A DNA stretch of 64,000 nt from Citricoccus sp. K5 (lineage in GTDB: Bacteria; Actinomycetota; Actinomycetes; Actinomycetales; Micrococcaceae). The number at the start of each line of letters is the position of its first letter. Within the stretch, counting starts at the first letter, position 1. The stretch covers positions 2,140,985-2,204,984 of the forward strand of contig NZ_LR732817.1 in NCBI RefSeq assembly GCF_902506195.1. Direction: 5' to 3'. Shown here in pieces: positions 17,111-25,131 of the stretch. The notes under the pieces are model-generated. The model was not told the DNA's origin, ran no database searches, and saw only the letters and a list, made by a program, of their open reading frames with translations. The translations under genes were made by a program, and so were the position numbers.

Positions 17111-17242
17111 CCGATTCCCCTTCCCCTGGGCCCGTGTGGGGGTGCGGGCCCGTGAGTGCACTCGTTGTTCCTGCATGCACTAGTGGACATGCGCAGAACG
17201 GCGGACGCGGGCGGCCGGTTTCGTGTCCGGTCGCTCGGAAGT

Positions 17243-17250
17243 CCCTATGC
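17243..17250 (-). promoter_or_regulatory. GCATAGGG motif upstream of flgB
   Basis: An exact minus-strand GCATAGGG with AAACG 22 bases upstream, 133 bases before the flgB ATG, in the 238-base gap between the FliT-position gene and flgB. This is a good candidate for the promoter or activator site of the main flagellar operon. Nothing else was recognised in this gap. Confidence 0.45.
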
Positions 17251-17348
17251 GGGCAGATGCGGGGTGGGTGTGCGTTTTGCGTTGAGGACGCCTCGTCCAG
17301 GATCAGGACAGGTGCCGGAGCACGACGCCGGCCGGTTCCGACGCGCGG

Positions 17349-17708
17349 TCAGGCGCCGGTATCCAGGTAGGCCGCGGTGGCGCCGCGGTTCGGCTGGGTG
17401 GCGCGCTTGGCCTGGGCGGTCGCCTTCAGGGACTGGGCGACGCCGTCCTGCTCGGTGCGCATCTTCTGCAGGGCCACGGAGAGCCGGGTGGTCAGGTTGG
17501 CCATGCGGCGCTGCAGGTGCTCGGGCGGAGTCCCGGCGGGGCGGGCCTCGAGTTCCTCTGGCAGCGGGGCGGGGTGTCCGGCCTCAAGCCAGGCTTCGAG
17601 ATCGTTGGCCAGGGTCTCCCAGGCGAGGTCCGCGAGGACGGACTCACGGGTGTTGTTCGCGGAGGTCACGGCAATGGAGTTGCGTCGAAAGGGGGCCGTG
17701 AGGCTCAT
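17349..17708 (-). CDS. Small helical protein at the FliT position
   Basis: A 119-residue, mainly helical protein (ESVLADLAWETLANDLEAWLEAG; LQRRMANLTTRLSVALQKMRTEQ) with no family recognised from sequence. It overlaps the fliS stop as ATGA, so it is translated with the flagellin chaperone. In many bacteria this slot holds FliT, the FliD chaperone, which is also short and helical; the assignment by position is inference. Its end is followed by the flgB promoter region. Confidence 0.6.
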   Translation of the reverse strand: MSLTAPFRRNSIAVTSANNTRESVLADLAWETLANDLEAWLEAGHPAPLPEELEARPAGTPPEHLQRRMANLTTRLSVALQKMRTEQDGVAQSLKATAQAKRATQPNRGATAAYLDTGA

Positions 17709-18085
17709 GCTGTCTTGGCTGCCTGTTCGAAGGCCTCGGACACCGGGGTCAGCAGTTCGATGGCGCTCAGCACTGCGTTGGCGTCCGAGTTCTGGTTGGC
17801 AGCGGAGATCGTCTGGAGGCAGAACGCGTAGACCGACTTGAGGTCCGCGGCTCCGGCCCAGGCGTTGACATCCAGCGTGCCGTCCAGTTCAGACAGGATC
17901 GACTGGGCGTGGATCAAGTGGCCGCTGGCCGTGGTGGTCTGGCCCTGCTGCAGGTCCGTGGCGGCGCGGTGCAGGTCCAGGATGAGGCGCTGGAACAGCT
18001 TCACGGTGAGCTGGGCCGGGGTGGCGGTCATCAGCTCGCGGCGCCGCATCTCCTCGATGGGGTTGCGCTGAGTGGTGCCCAACAT
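17705..18085 (-). CDS. fliS: Flagellin export chaperone FliS
   Basis: A 126-residue four-helix protein with the FliS hallmarks: TATPAQLTVKLFQRLILDLHRA, then HAQSILSELDGTLD. FliS binds the C-terminus of flagellin to prevent premature polymerisation. AGGAG lies 7 bases before the ATG. It is downstream of fliD in the same direction (61-base gap), giving a fliD-fliS-fliT-like order. Confidence 0.93.
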   Translation of the reverse strand: MLGTTQRNPIEEMRRRELMTATPAQLTVKLFQRLILDLHRAATDLQQGQTTTASGHLIHAQSILSELDGTLDVNAWAGAADLKSVYAFCLQTISAANQNSDANAVLSAIELLTPVSEAFEQAAKTA

Positions 18086-18146
18086 GGTGTGCTCCTGGGG
18101 GTCAGAGTGGTTCAGGGGTGAGACGGCGGATGCTTCGGTGCCGGGA

Positions 18147-19499
18147 CTACTGCTGGTTGGCCGCGGCGTTGTTGGTGTTGATCTGGCCGGAAAGGTAACT
18201 CTGCAGAGAGTTGGCCTTGGCCAGGGCGACTTCCATGGCGGTGAACTGGGCGCGCAGGGTGGTCTCGCGCATCTCCAGGCGGCGCAGTGCGGAGTCGATC
18301 CCCTCCTGGGTGCGCTGGTTCTCCGTCACCCGGGACTCGATGGACTGGGTGAGGATGCCGTCGTACTTGTCGGAGATGGAGCTGGCGGCTTCCTGCACGC
18401 GCCCGGCCAGGTCGGCCAGCGCGGTCCCGACGGCGGCGGGGTCCTCGGTGAGCGCCTGCTTCAGTTTCTCGGTGTCGATCTCCAGCCGACCGTAGCGGTC
18501 GGGCTGGACGCCGAACCAAGCCTGGGAGGTGCCGTCCGCAGTACGCACCGCAGCGCCGAAGATCTTGTCATTGATGGACCGGACCGTGGAGTCGCCCACG
18601 AACATGCCGGCGCTCGTGGTGGACCCGGAGCTGCCGGAGCCCGGGGTCACCGTGGTGACGGAGCCGATGGCGTTCAGCAGTCCATTGATCTGCTTGAGGA
18701 GCTTCTCGGCCCGCTCGGTGGCGGCCTGGGGATCGTTGGCCGCCGAGGCGGTGACGGTCTCTCCCACGGCCTTCGCGGACACGGTGACGGAGACCCCGGT
18801 CGCCAGATCGGCGAACTCATTGGTGGCCGAGGTGACGGTCTGCTCGGCTCCGGTGCCGGGGAACAGGGTGATGGTCGCGTCTGCGGCGGCAGAGGTGATG
18901 GCTCCCCCGGCGCCGAACAGGTCGGTGCCGTTGGCGGTGGCAGTGAAGGCTGCCTCAGCCCCGGTGTCCCGGCTGGTCAGCTGCAGGCGGTAGAGGGTCG
19001 TACCTTCGGCGTCGGTGCCAGCCTTGATGAGGGTGGCGTCCACGCCGAGCTCGGCGTCACCGTTGATGGCATCGACCAGGGAGGTGAGGCTGTCCCCCGT
19101 GAAGTCCGCGGTGGTGCCGTCGGCACGGGTAATAGTGAGGGTCTCACCGTTCCAGTCAGAGAGCGGTGCCGAGACGCCCGATTGCTTGGAGGCTGCGGCG
19201 TCTACCCGGAAGTCCAGGGTGGCCGGGGTGGCACCGTCGTCCACGGTGACAGTGACGTTCTCACTCGTGGAGGAGCCGGTCGCCGGGCGGAAGGCGGCGG
19301 CGGTGGAGTACTCCTTGGCCAGCTCAGCCAGGGAGGCGATCTGGGAGTTGAGGGCGCGCAGGCCGGAGATGCGGGCCTCGTTCTCGGCGAGCTTGTTCTC
19401 CATCAGTGTCACGGGGACCCGTTCCACGGAGATGAGGGCACCGATGAGCTCGGTGGTGTTGAGCCCGGAGGCCAGTCCGTCGAAGCTGATGCCTGCCAT
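18147..19499 (-). CDS. fliD: Flagellar filament cap protein FliD
   Basis: A 450-residue filament-capping protein. The N-terminus carries the FliD_N signature (GISFDGLASGLNTTELIGALISVERVP), the middle is Thr/Ala/Gly-rich and variable, and FliD_C lies near the C-terminus (FGVQPDRYGRLEIDTEKLKQAL). Terminal heptad helices form the coiled coil. The ATG at 19499 begins the family motif; the longer in-frame reading upstream is Asp/Arg-rich and unlikely. A near match to the GCATAGGG motif (GCATAGGC, 19579-19586) lies upstream. Confidence 0.93.
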   Translation of the reverse strand: MAGISFDGLASGLNTTELIGALISVERVPVTLMENKLAENEARISGLRALNSQIASLAELAKEYSTAAAFRPATGSSTSENVTVTVDDGATPATLDFRVDAAASKQSGVSAPLSDWNGETLTITRADGTTADFTGDSLTSLVDAINGDAELGVDATLIKAGTDAEGTTLYRLQLTSRDTGAEAAFTATANGTDLFGAGGAITSAAADATITLFPGTGAEQTVTSATNEFADLATGVSVTVSAKAVGETVTASAANDPQAATERAEKLLKQINGLLNAIGSVTTVTPGSGSSGSTTSAGMFVGDSTVRSINDKIFGAAVRTADGTSQAWFGVQPDRYGRLEIDTEKLKQALTEDPAAVGTALADLAGRVQEAASSISDKYDGILTQSIESRVTENQRTQEGIDSALRRLEMRETTLRAQFTAMEVALAKANSLQSYLSGQINTNNAAANQQ

Positions 19500-19597
19500 G
19501 GTGCCGGTCCACTCCTCGTCGATGTCTCTGTCGGTGTCTCTGTGGCGGTCCGGTGACTGTTGGACCACCCGGTGTGATGCCTATGCACCGTCCCGAA

Positions 19598-19639
19598 GGG
19601 CGGCCGCCCCCGGATTCTCCCCGGTGGTGGCGACCGCCC
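19598..19639 (-). terminator. Hairpin downstream of fliC
   Basis: An 11-bp GC-rich inverted repeat (arms 19598-19608 and 19629-19639, one G-U pair in RNA) with a 20-base loop follows the fliC stop by about 43 bases on the minus strand. No clear U-tract follows, so termination may be partial or the hairpin may protect the flagellin mRNA 3' end. Confidence 0.45.
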
Positions 19640-19681
19640 CTCGGTCTCAGGTGCAGCGTCAGTATGACGCGGCTACCAGGA

Positions 19682-20545
19682 TCAGCGGAGCAGCTGCAGG
19701 ACGTTCTGCGAAGCCTGGTTGGCCTGGGCCAGCATGGCCTGGGAGGCCTGCTCCTTGATGTTGGCAGCGGACTGCTTGACGATCTCCTTGGCCATGTCCA
19801 CGTCGCGGATGTTGGACTCGGCGTTGGTCAGGTTCTCGGCGGTCACGTTGACGTGCTTCAGGGTGTGCTCGAGGCGGTTCTGCACGGCACCGATGTTGGA
19901 GCGGTCCGAGGAGATGGCGGTGATGGCCGCGTCCAGCGTCACCAGGGATGCAGCGGCGCCGTCGGCGGAAGAGAAGTCCAGGTCCGCGAAATCCGTGGTG
20001 ACCATCTCGGAGAGGTCGGTGGCGATGGTCAGGCTGATGGTGTCGGAGCTGGAGGCAGCGTCAGTGCCACCGTTGGCGCCGACCTGGAAGCTGAAGCTGC
20101 CCGAACCGTCGCCTGCAGCGCCGCTGGTGGCGCCAAGCAGGTTGGAACCGTTGAAGTTGATCGACTCCGACATACGGGTCAGTTCTCCGGTCAGCTGGGT
20201 GACCTCGGTCTGGATCGCGGTGCGGGCCTCAGCGTTCAGGGTGTCGTTACCGGCCTGGACGGCCAAGTCACGCATGCGCTGCAGGATGTCGCCGGCGGCG
20301 GACAGGCCGCCTTCAGCGGTCTGGGCCAGGGAGATGGCATCGCCGATGTTGCGGGCGGCGACCTCGAGGCCGTTGGACTGGGAGCGCAGGCCCTCAGCGA
20401 TGGAGAGGCCGGCGGCGTCGTCGGCGGCGCGGTTGATGCGCAGGCCGGAGGACAGCTTCTCCATGGAGGAGGCCTTCTCCTCGGAGGCGATGCTCATCAT
20501 GCGGTAGGTGTTGTTGGCGGCGACGTTGGTGTTGATGACAGACAT
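19682..20545 (-). CDS. fliC: Flagellin FliC
   Basis: A 287-residue flagellin. The conserved D0/D1 N-terminus (MSVINTNVAANNTYRMM, LSSGLRINRAADDAAGLSIAE) and C-terminus (NVTAENLTNAESNIRDVDMAKEI, QASQNVLQLLR) flank a short variable middle of about 90 residues, so the outer domain is small. The ATG at 20545 has AAGGAG 8 bases upstream. A clear sigma-28-type promoter lies about 70 bases before it. Only one flagellin gene is present in the window. Confidence 0.97.
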   Translation of the reverse strand: MSVINTNVAANNTYRMMSIASEEKASSMEKLSSGLRINRAADDAAGLSIAEGLRSQSNGLEVAARNIGDAISLAQTAEGGLSAAGDILQRMRDLAVQAGNDTLNAEARTAIQTEVTQLTGELTRMSESINFNGSNLLGATSGAAGDGSGSFSFQVGANGGTDAASSSDTISLTIATDLSEMVTTDFADLDFSSADGAAASLVTLDAAITAISSDRSNIGAVQNRLEHTLKHVNVTAENLTNAESNIRDVDMAKEIVKQSAANIKEQASQAMLAQANQASQNVLQLLR

Positions 20546-20615
20546 GTCATTTCTCCTTGGTACAAAGTGTGGGGTTCTGGTCCGCGGACCCATTCCTGCG
20601 GACCCGACACCAGAC

Positions 20616-20643
20616 TTATCGGCACGCTCCGGAAGTTTTTTCA
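20616..20643 (-). promoter_or_regulatory. FliA (sigma-28)-type promoter of fliC
   Basis: The minus strand reads TGAAA, a 16-base spacer, then CCGATAA (with GCCGATAAG extended), the best match of the four late promoters in the window to the sigma-28 consensus. It lies about 70 bases upstream of the flagellin start codon. Confidence 0.85.
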
Positions 20644-20778
20644 CCTCGGTCGGAACTTTTTCGTCGAGTGCCACAAGTTGGCGTCAGGGATGCCCCTCAC
20701 CCGGTCGTCAGGCGCTTGATGAGAACACCCTCATGAAGGACTCATCGTCATTTCATCGGTGACAAATACCGTACGGGA

Positions 20779-22227
20779 ATGACCTCGATCACAGCCCCAG
20801 CCCCGGCCACCGGCGTTGTCGCCGCGGGAACCATCCGAGCCCTCGTGCTCGTGAGTGCGATGCTGGCGGCATGGTTCGCCACCGCGGGATGGATGCTCGA
20901 CCAGCGTCTGGTCGTTGTCGCGCTAGCGGTCGCGACGGCTGCGTGGATGGCGACCCGTGTCGATGACACCGTGGTCGCCCTCGTCGCCGTCGTAGCCTTG
21001 GCGCTGACGGGTGCGATCCCCACCGAGTCGGTCTTCGGCGCCCTCGGGCACCCGACGATCTGGTTGCTCATCGGCTCGTGCATGATCGCCGCCGGCCTCA
21101 CCTCATCCGGCGTCGCCGAGCGTGCTGCCGAGAAGGTCGTGGGGCGGGCGCGCTCCCTCCGGGGTCTGTGGTACCGCACAACGCTCGCTCTCATCCTCAC
21201 GAGCTTCGCCGTTCCGGCCACGAGCGGTCGAGCCGCGCTCACGATGCCGATCTTCCGCACTGTGGCGGGTTCGTTGCCGAAACAGCACCAGGTGGCGCTG
21301 TCCCTCCTGTTCCCCGCCGTGATCCTGTTGTCCGCGTTCGCCTCGATCCTCGGTGCCGGCGCCCACCTCATCGCCGCGGGTCTGATCGAATCCGCCACCG
21401 GCACGCGCATCTCCTTCGCCTGGTGGGTGGTGCTGGGTGCTCCGGTAGCCGTCGCATCGTCGTTCGCAGCGTCCGAGCTGATCCTCCTGCGTTTCCTCTC
21501 GCGCGATGACCGCCGCATCGACGTCGCTCCCGTCGCCGCCGCACTCACGGCACGCTCGAGGCACGGAAAGCTCGCCCCCGCCGAGTTCCGCGCTCTCGCG
21601 ATCCTCGGTGTCGTCATCACTCTCTGGCTGACCGAGCCGCTGCATGGACTGGATCCGGCCCTGGTCGCGGTCACCGGCGGTGCCGCAGCGGTCCTGCCCG
21701 GCATCGGCGCCGTCACCTCGAAGCAGGCGTTCGTGGAGGTGCCTTGGCCGCTGCTGATCTTCCTTGCCACGACCATCGCCCTCGGCACGGCACTGGTGGA
21801 GACCGGCGCCGCAGATCGCGTCGCCGACGCATCGCTCGGATTGCTCTCAGATTCCCGGCCAGCGTTGGTGCTGCTCGCGATTGTGGCCGTCTCGGCCCTT
21901 GCGCACCTGGCGGTGCAGTCACGGTCGGCGCGCTCCACCGTACTGCTGCCGATCGTCCTGGTGATCGCGGCGGGAGCGGGCATCAACCCCGTGGCCGCCG
22001 CACTTGCATCCACCGCCGCCGCCGGCTTCTGCCTCACGCTGACTTCATCCGCCAAGCCCGTCACGATGTTCAGCGACGTGCCTGGCATCGCCACCTTCAC
22101 CCGGAATCATCTGCTCATCCTCGCCGCGATGATCGGCCCGATCGTGGTCGGCTTCATCCTCCTCGCCGCGGTGTGGCTATGGCCCCTGCTCGGTGTCCCT
22201 CTCATGAACCCGGTCGGCACCAGCTGA
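20779..22227 (+). CDS. SLC13/DASS-type anion transporter
   Basis: A 482-residue membrane protein with about 12 hydrophobic segments. It resembles the divalent-anion:sodium symporter (DASS/SLC13) group: an early VVALVAVVALALTGAIP segment, the IWLLIGSCMIAAGL helix, a PATSGRAALTMPIF motif and a C-terminal PVAAALASTAAAGFCL helix. The 31-base gap to a glycerate kinase suggests that the substrate is glycerate or a related hydroxy acid (inference). The ATG has only a weak ribosome site. The gene lies divergent from fliC and interrupts the flagellar cluster. Confidence 0.75.
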   Translation: MTSITAPAPATGVVAAGTIRALVLVSAMLAAWFATAGWMLDQRLVVVALAVATAAWMATRVDDTVVALVAVVALALTGAIPTESVFGALGHPTIWLLIGSCMIAAGLTSSGVAERAAEKVVGRARSLRGLWYRTTLALILTSFAVPATSGRAALTMPIFRTVAGSLPKQHQVALSLLFPAVILLSAFASILGAGAHLIAAGLIESATGTRISFAWWVVLGAPVAVASSFAASELILLRFLSRDDRRIDVAPVAAALTARSRHGKLAPAEFRALAILGVVITLWLTEPLHGLDPALVAVTGGAAAVLPGIGAVTSKQAFVEVPWPLLIFLATTIALGTALVETGAADRVADASLGLLSDSRPALVLLAIVAVSALAHLAVQSRSARSTVLLPIVLVIAAGAGINPVAAALASTAAAGFCLTLTSSAKPVTMFSDVPGIATFTRNHLLILAAMIGPIVVGFILLAAVWLWPLLGVPLMNPVGTS

Positions 22228-22258
22228 CCCTCGACCTTATCCACCGAAGGAGCACGTC

Positions 22259-23497
22259 ATGCACCATCTCTCCACCCCCACCGTCCTCGTGGCACCGAGC
22301 GGATTCAAGGAGTCCCTGGATGCCGGCACCGTCGCCAGCGCCATCGCTGAGGGCGTGCTCCGCGTCCTGCCAGAGGCGAACGTCCGCCGCTTGCCGCTCG
22401 TAGACGGCGGCGAAGGAACCGCCGCGGCTCTCGTGGCCGCAACCGGCGGCACGCTCATCGAGACGACCGTCACGGGCCCGGTCGGCGAGCCGATCGAGAG
22501 CCACTTCGGAATGCTCGGAAACAGCTCGACGGCGGTCGTCGAGATGGCCGCGGCCGCGGGCCTCAGCCTCGTCCCGCGAGATCGGCGCAACCCGCTCCGC
22601 ACTACGACCTACGGAGTCGGTGAGCTCATCCGCGCTGCCCTCGACGCCGGCGCGACCCGCATCCTCGTTGGATGTGGCGACTCAGGCACCTCGGATGGCG
22701 GGGCCGGTGCACTCCAGGCGCTCGGGGCTCGATTGCTCGACGAGAGCGGTCGCGACCTCGAGCTCGGCGCCAAGGACCTCGGCAGACTCGAACGCATCGA
22801 TACGCGGGGGCTCGATGCACGCCTGGCCGACGTTGGCATCGACGTCGCGTGCAACCCGACCAACGTCCTCACGGGACCGCGCGGCGTCGCACGCGTCTTC
22901 GGGCCCCAGAAGGGCGCGACGCCGAAGCAGGTCGACCGGCTCGCCAAACGCCTCAAGCACTGGGTGCGAACCTTGGAGCGCGATGTCTTGGTTTCGGGGG
23001 ATGTCGACTTGCGACGCGGCGTCGGCACCGGTGCCTCCGGTGGCCTCGGTGCCGGCCTTGCCGCCATCGGGGCCACCCTCCATCCACGCTTCGAAATCCT
23101 GTTGGACGAGTTCGATCTCGACGGCGCCATCGCTGAGGCCGATCTCGTGATCACGGCTGAGGGCTCGATCGACATTCAGACACCTCACGGTAAGGTCCCC
23201 GCCGAGGTCGCGCGAAGGGCGGGGATTGCCGGCGTCCCCGTGCTCGCCATCGCAGGCACCATCGGCGCGGAATCGAAATGTGTCCACGACCACGGCATCG
23301 GTGCTGTGCAGGGCATTCTCCCGGGTCCCATGACGCTCGAGGAATCCTTCGAGCGGGGAATCGAACTGGTGACCGACGCTGCAGAGCGTGCCATGCGCAT
23401 GATGTTGTTGGGAACCGAAGTGGCCGGATTCCTCGGTCGGCCCTCCCCCGGAGCCGAGTTCGTCCCACAGGCCGGGCACGATGCCGTCCCCGCCTGA
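22259..23497 (+). CDS. Glycerate kinase (GlxK/GarK family)
   Basis: A 412-residue type-1 glycerate kinase that phosphorylates D-glycerate with ATP. Family marks are VLVAPSGFKESL at the N-terminus, LVDGGEGT, the GDSGTSDGGAGALQALGARLLD segment, CNPTNVLTGPRGVARVFGPQKGAT and TAEGSIDIQT near the C-terminus. GAAGGAG precedes the ATG. It is downstream of the SLC13-type carrier in the same direction, forming an uptake-plus-kinase pair. A C-terminal extension of about 30 residues is present. The pair has no flagellar function and appears inserted between fliC and fliA. Confidence 0.9.
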   Translation: MHHLSTPTVLVAPSGFKESLDAGTVASAIAEGVLRVLPEANVRRLPLVDGGEGTAAALVAATGGTLIETTVTGPVGEPIESHFGMLGNSSTAVVEMAAAAGLSLVPRDRRNPLRTTTYGVGELIRAALDAGATRILVGCGDSGTSDGGAGALQALGARLLDESGRDLELGAKDLGRLERIDTRGLDARLADVGIDVACNPTNVLTGPRGVARVFGPQKGATPKQVDRLAKRLKHWVRTLERDVLVSGDVDLRRGVGTGASGGLGAGLAAIGATLHPRFEILLDEFDLDGAIAEADLVITAEGSIDIQTPHGKVPAEVARRAGIAGVPVLAIAGTIGAESKCVHDHGIGAVQGILPGPMTLEESFERGIELVTDAAERAMRMMLLGTEVAGFLGRPSPGAEFVPQAGHDAVPA

Positions 23498-23609
23498 CCA
23501 GTCCGTGGTCCGCTGTCTCCATGTCCACCTGGCGAATGCGCTGGCCCTGGCCCTGCGGGCTGGTGTCCCGCAGCGCTCACCGTGATGTGGCCGGCGAATC
23601 TGAGCGAAT

Positions 23610-24434
23610 CTAGGCGAAACGGCGGAACTGCGGCGATGGAGGCGTTGGTTGTGTCCGAGAGGCCTGCGGCACGATCCCGCCCCGCATCGCCCCGCCGGCG
23701 GCAGCCAGGAATTGCTCCCGCCCGGCGGCCGGGACACTCACAGCCACCGGAGCGGCCGGGGTGACGGACAGCGCCGAGCCGAGTACATCCTGCAGCAGAG
23801 CCAGCCCACGTTTCTTCTCCTTGGACACGGTGGCGTCCGAGACGCCCAGGGCCGCGGCCACCTCACCCTGAGCCAGTCCCTGGAAGTAGTGCATCTGGAC
23901 CACTTGGCGCGTCCGCTCCGGCAGGGCCTCAACGGCGCGATGCAGCAGCAGGTTCTTCTCCGCGTTGAGCACCTGCTTCTCGGGGCTGTCCTCCGGGGAA
24001 GCCAGGACCTCACTCAAGGAGTCGTCCAGGGAGGTCTGGGTCTTGGACCCCTCGGCCACCATGGTCCGCAGTACCTCCACCGGGACCCCCAGGGCCACCG
24101 CCAGCTCGGAATCCTCGGGCATCCGCCCCAGGGAATGGGTCAGCTGCGCACGGGCTTTCTCCAGCCGCTTGGCCTTGTCCCGCCCGCGGCGTCCCATCCA
24201 GTCGAGTTGCTGCAGGAACTCCTGGATGGCCCACCGGATTTTGAGGTGGGCCCACGTGGAGAACTGGGTGCCGGCGTCGGGATCCCAGGTGCCCGCGGCG
24301 AGGACGAGGCCCTCGAGGCCCACCGAGACCATCTCATCCCGCTCCACCATGGGGTATTTGTGGTGCATCTCGGACACCGCGTAGCCGACCAGAGGGATGT
24401 TCTGTTCCACCAGGTCGTTCCGTGCTGTTCTCAT
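23610..24434 (-). CDS. fliA: Flagellar sigma factor FliA (sigma-28)
   Basis: A 274-residue sigma factor of the FliA/WhiG type. Region 2 (LVEQNIPLVGYAVSEM; GTQFSTWAHLKIRWAIQEFLQQLDW), region 3 (LTHSLGRMPEDSELAVALGV) and region 4 (LPERTRQVVQMHYFQGLAQGEVAAALGVSDATVSK) are complete. A Pro/Ala-rich extension of about 55 residues follows region 4, longer than usual. GGAGGG precedes the ATG. It is divergent from flgN-flgK-flgL and should read the four TGAAA-N16/17-CCGATRA promoters in the window. No anti-sigma FlgM was recognised here. Confidence 0.93.
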   Translation of the reverse strand: MRTARNDLVEQNIPLVGYAVSEMHHKYPMVERDEMVSVGLEGLVLAAGTWDPDAGTQFSTWAHLKIRWAIQEFLQQLDWMGRRGRDKAKRLEKARAQLTHSLGRMPEDSELAVALGVPVEVLRTMVAEGSKTQTSLDDSLSEVLASPEDSPEKQVLNAEKNLLLHRAVEALPERTRQVVQMHYFQGLAQGEVAAALGVSDATVSKEKKRGLALLQDVLGSALSVTPAAPVAVSVPAAGREQFLAAAGGAMRGGIVPQASRTQPTPPSPQFRRFA

Positions 24435-24531
24435 GCCCGGCTACCCTCCGTCGCTACTGACATGCTGTCCTTGAGCAGGTGCCCGAAAGCACCCTCGGAA
24501 GAAGACATGCGCAGAAATCTCCGGCCGGGGG

Positions 24532-24559
24532 TGAAAAGTTGGTCCATGTGTACCGATGA
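24532..24559 (+). promoter_or_regulatory. FliA (sigma-28)-type promoter of flgN-flgK
   Basis: TGAAA (24532-24536), a 16-base spacer and CCGATGA (24553-24559), about 64 bases before the flgN start. The layout is the same as at flgL, fliC and flbD. Confidence 0.8.
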
Positions 24560-24622
24560 CAAGGAACAACCGGGACACCAGAGGTCCCACCGGCGCCCGC
24601 CGGCGGTGTGAAAGGTATGAGG

Positions 24623-25111
24623 ATGCAAGCAGATGAGCTGTCCAACGAGCTGTGGCGCGAGCGCGGCATCCTGGAGAACCTGCTGTACAAATTCACCACG
24701 CAGCGTCTGCTCGTCACCAACGGCGAATCTCGATGGCTGGGCCGTTGCACGTCCGAGATCGAGTCGTTGAAGAACCAGCTCTCCACCACGCAGTTGACCG
24801 TGGACGTGCTCTCCTCCTCGCTCGCGCAGCTGTGGGGCATGACCAGCGAGGGCTCCCCCACCCTGCGCGAGCTTGTGGCCGGCGCCCCCGCCGACGGGCC
24901 GTGGGCCGGGATCCTCCAGGACCACCATGCGGCCATCGTGAACTTGGCCGAGGAGATCCGCACCGTCTCCGAGGAGAATGCCCGCTTCCTCAAGGCCGCC
25001 AACATCTCCCTGCAGGAGGCTGGACAGCAGACCGGTCCCGCCGTCACCTACACGGCCGCCGGCTCCGCCACCCCGACCTCGGGCGCCGCCATCATCGACC
25101 GCCAGGGCTGA
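24623..25111 (+). CDS. flgN: FlgN-family chaperone for hook-filament junction proteins
   Basis: A 162-residue helical protein with an FlgN-like N-terminus (LSNELWRERGILENLLYKFTTQRLLV) and a second long helix (IVNLAEEIRTVSEENARFLKAANISLQEA). FlgN chaperones FlgK and FlgL, which are encoded immediately downstream. The ATG at 24623 is chosen because AAAGG sits 7 bases upstream; in-frame starts at 24608 and 24617 have poorer spacing. Family identity is weak by sequence but strong by position. Confidence 0.82.
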   Translation: MQADELSNELWRERGILENLLYKFTTQRLLVTNGESRWLGRCTSEIESLKNQLSTTQLTVDVLSSSLAQLWGMTSEGSPTLRELVAGAPADGPWAGILQDHHAAIVNLAEEIRTVSEENARFLKAANISLQEAGQQTGPAVTYTAAGSATPTSGAAIIDRQG

Positions 25112-25131
25112 ACGGCAGGCATAGGACAAAC

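Noticed and set aside
25119-25126. GCATAGGA before flgK as a member of the GCATAGGG set
   Set aside because: It is 5 bases from the ATG, differs in the last base and more likely serves as the ribosome site of a gene already served by the flgN promoter.
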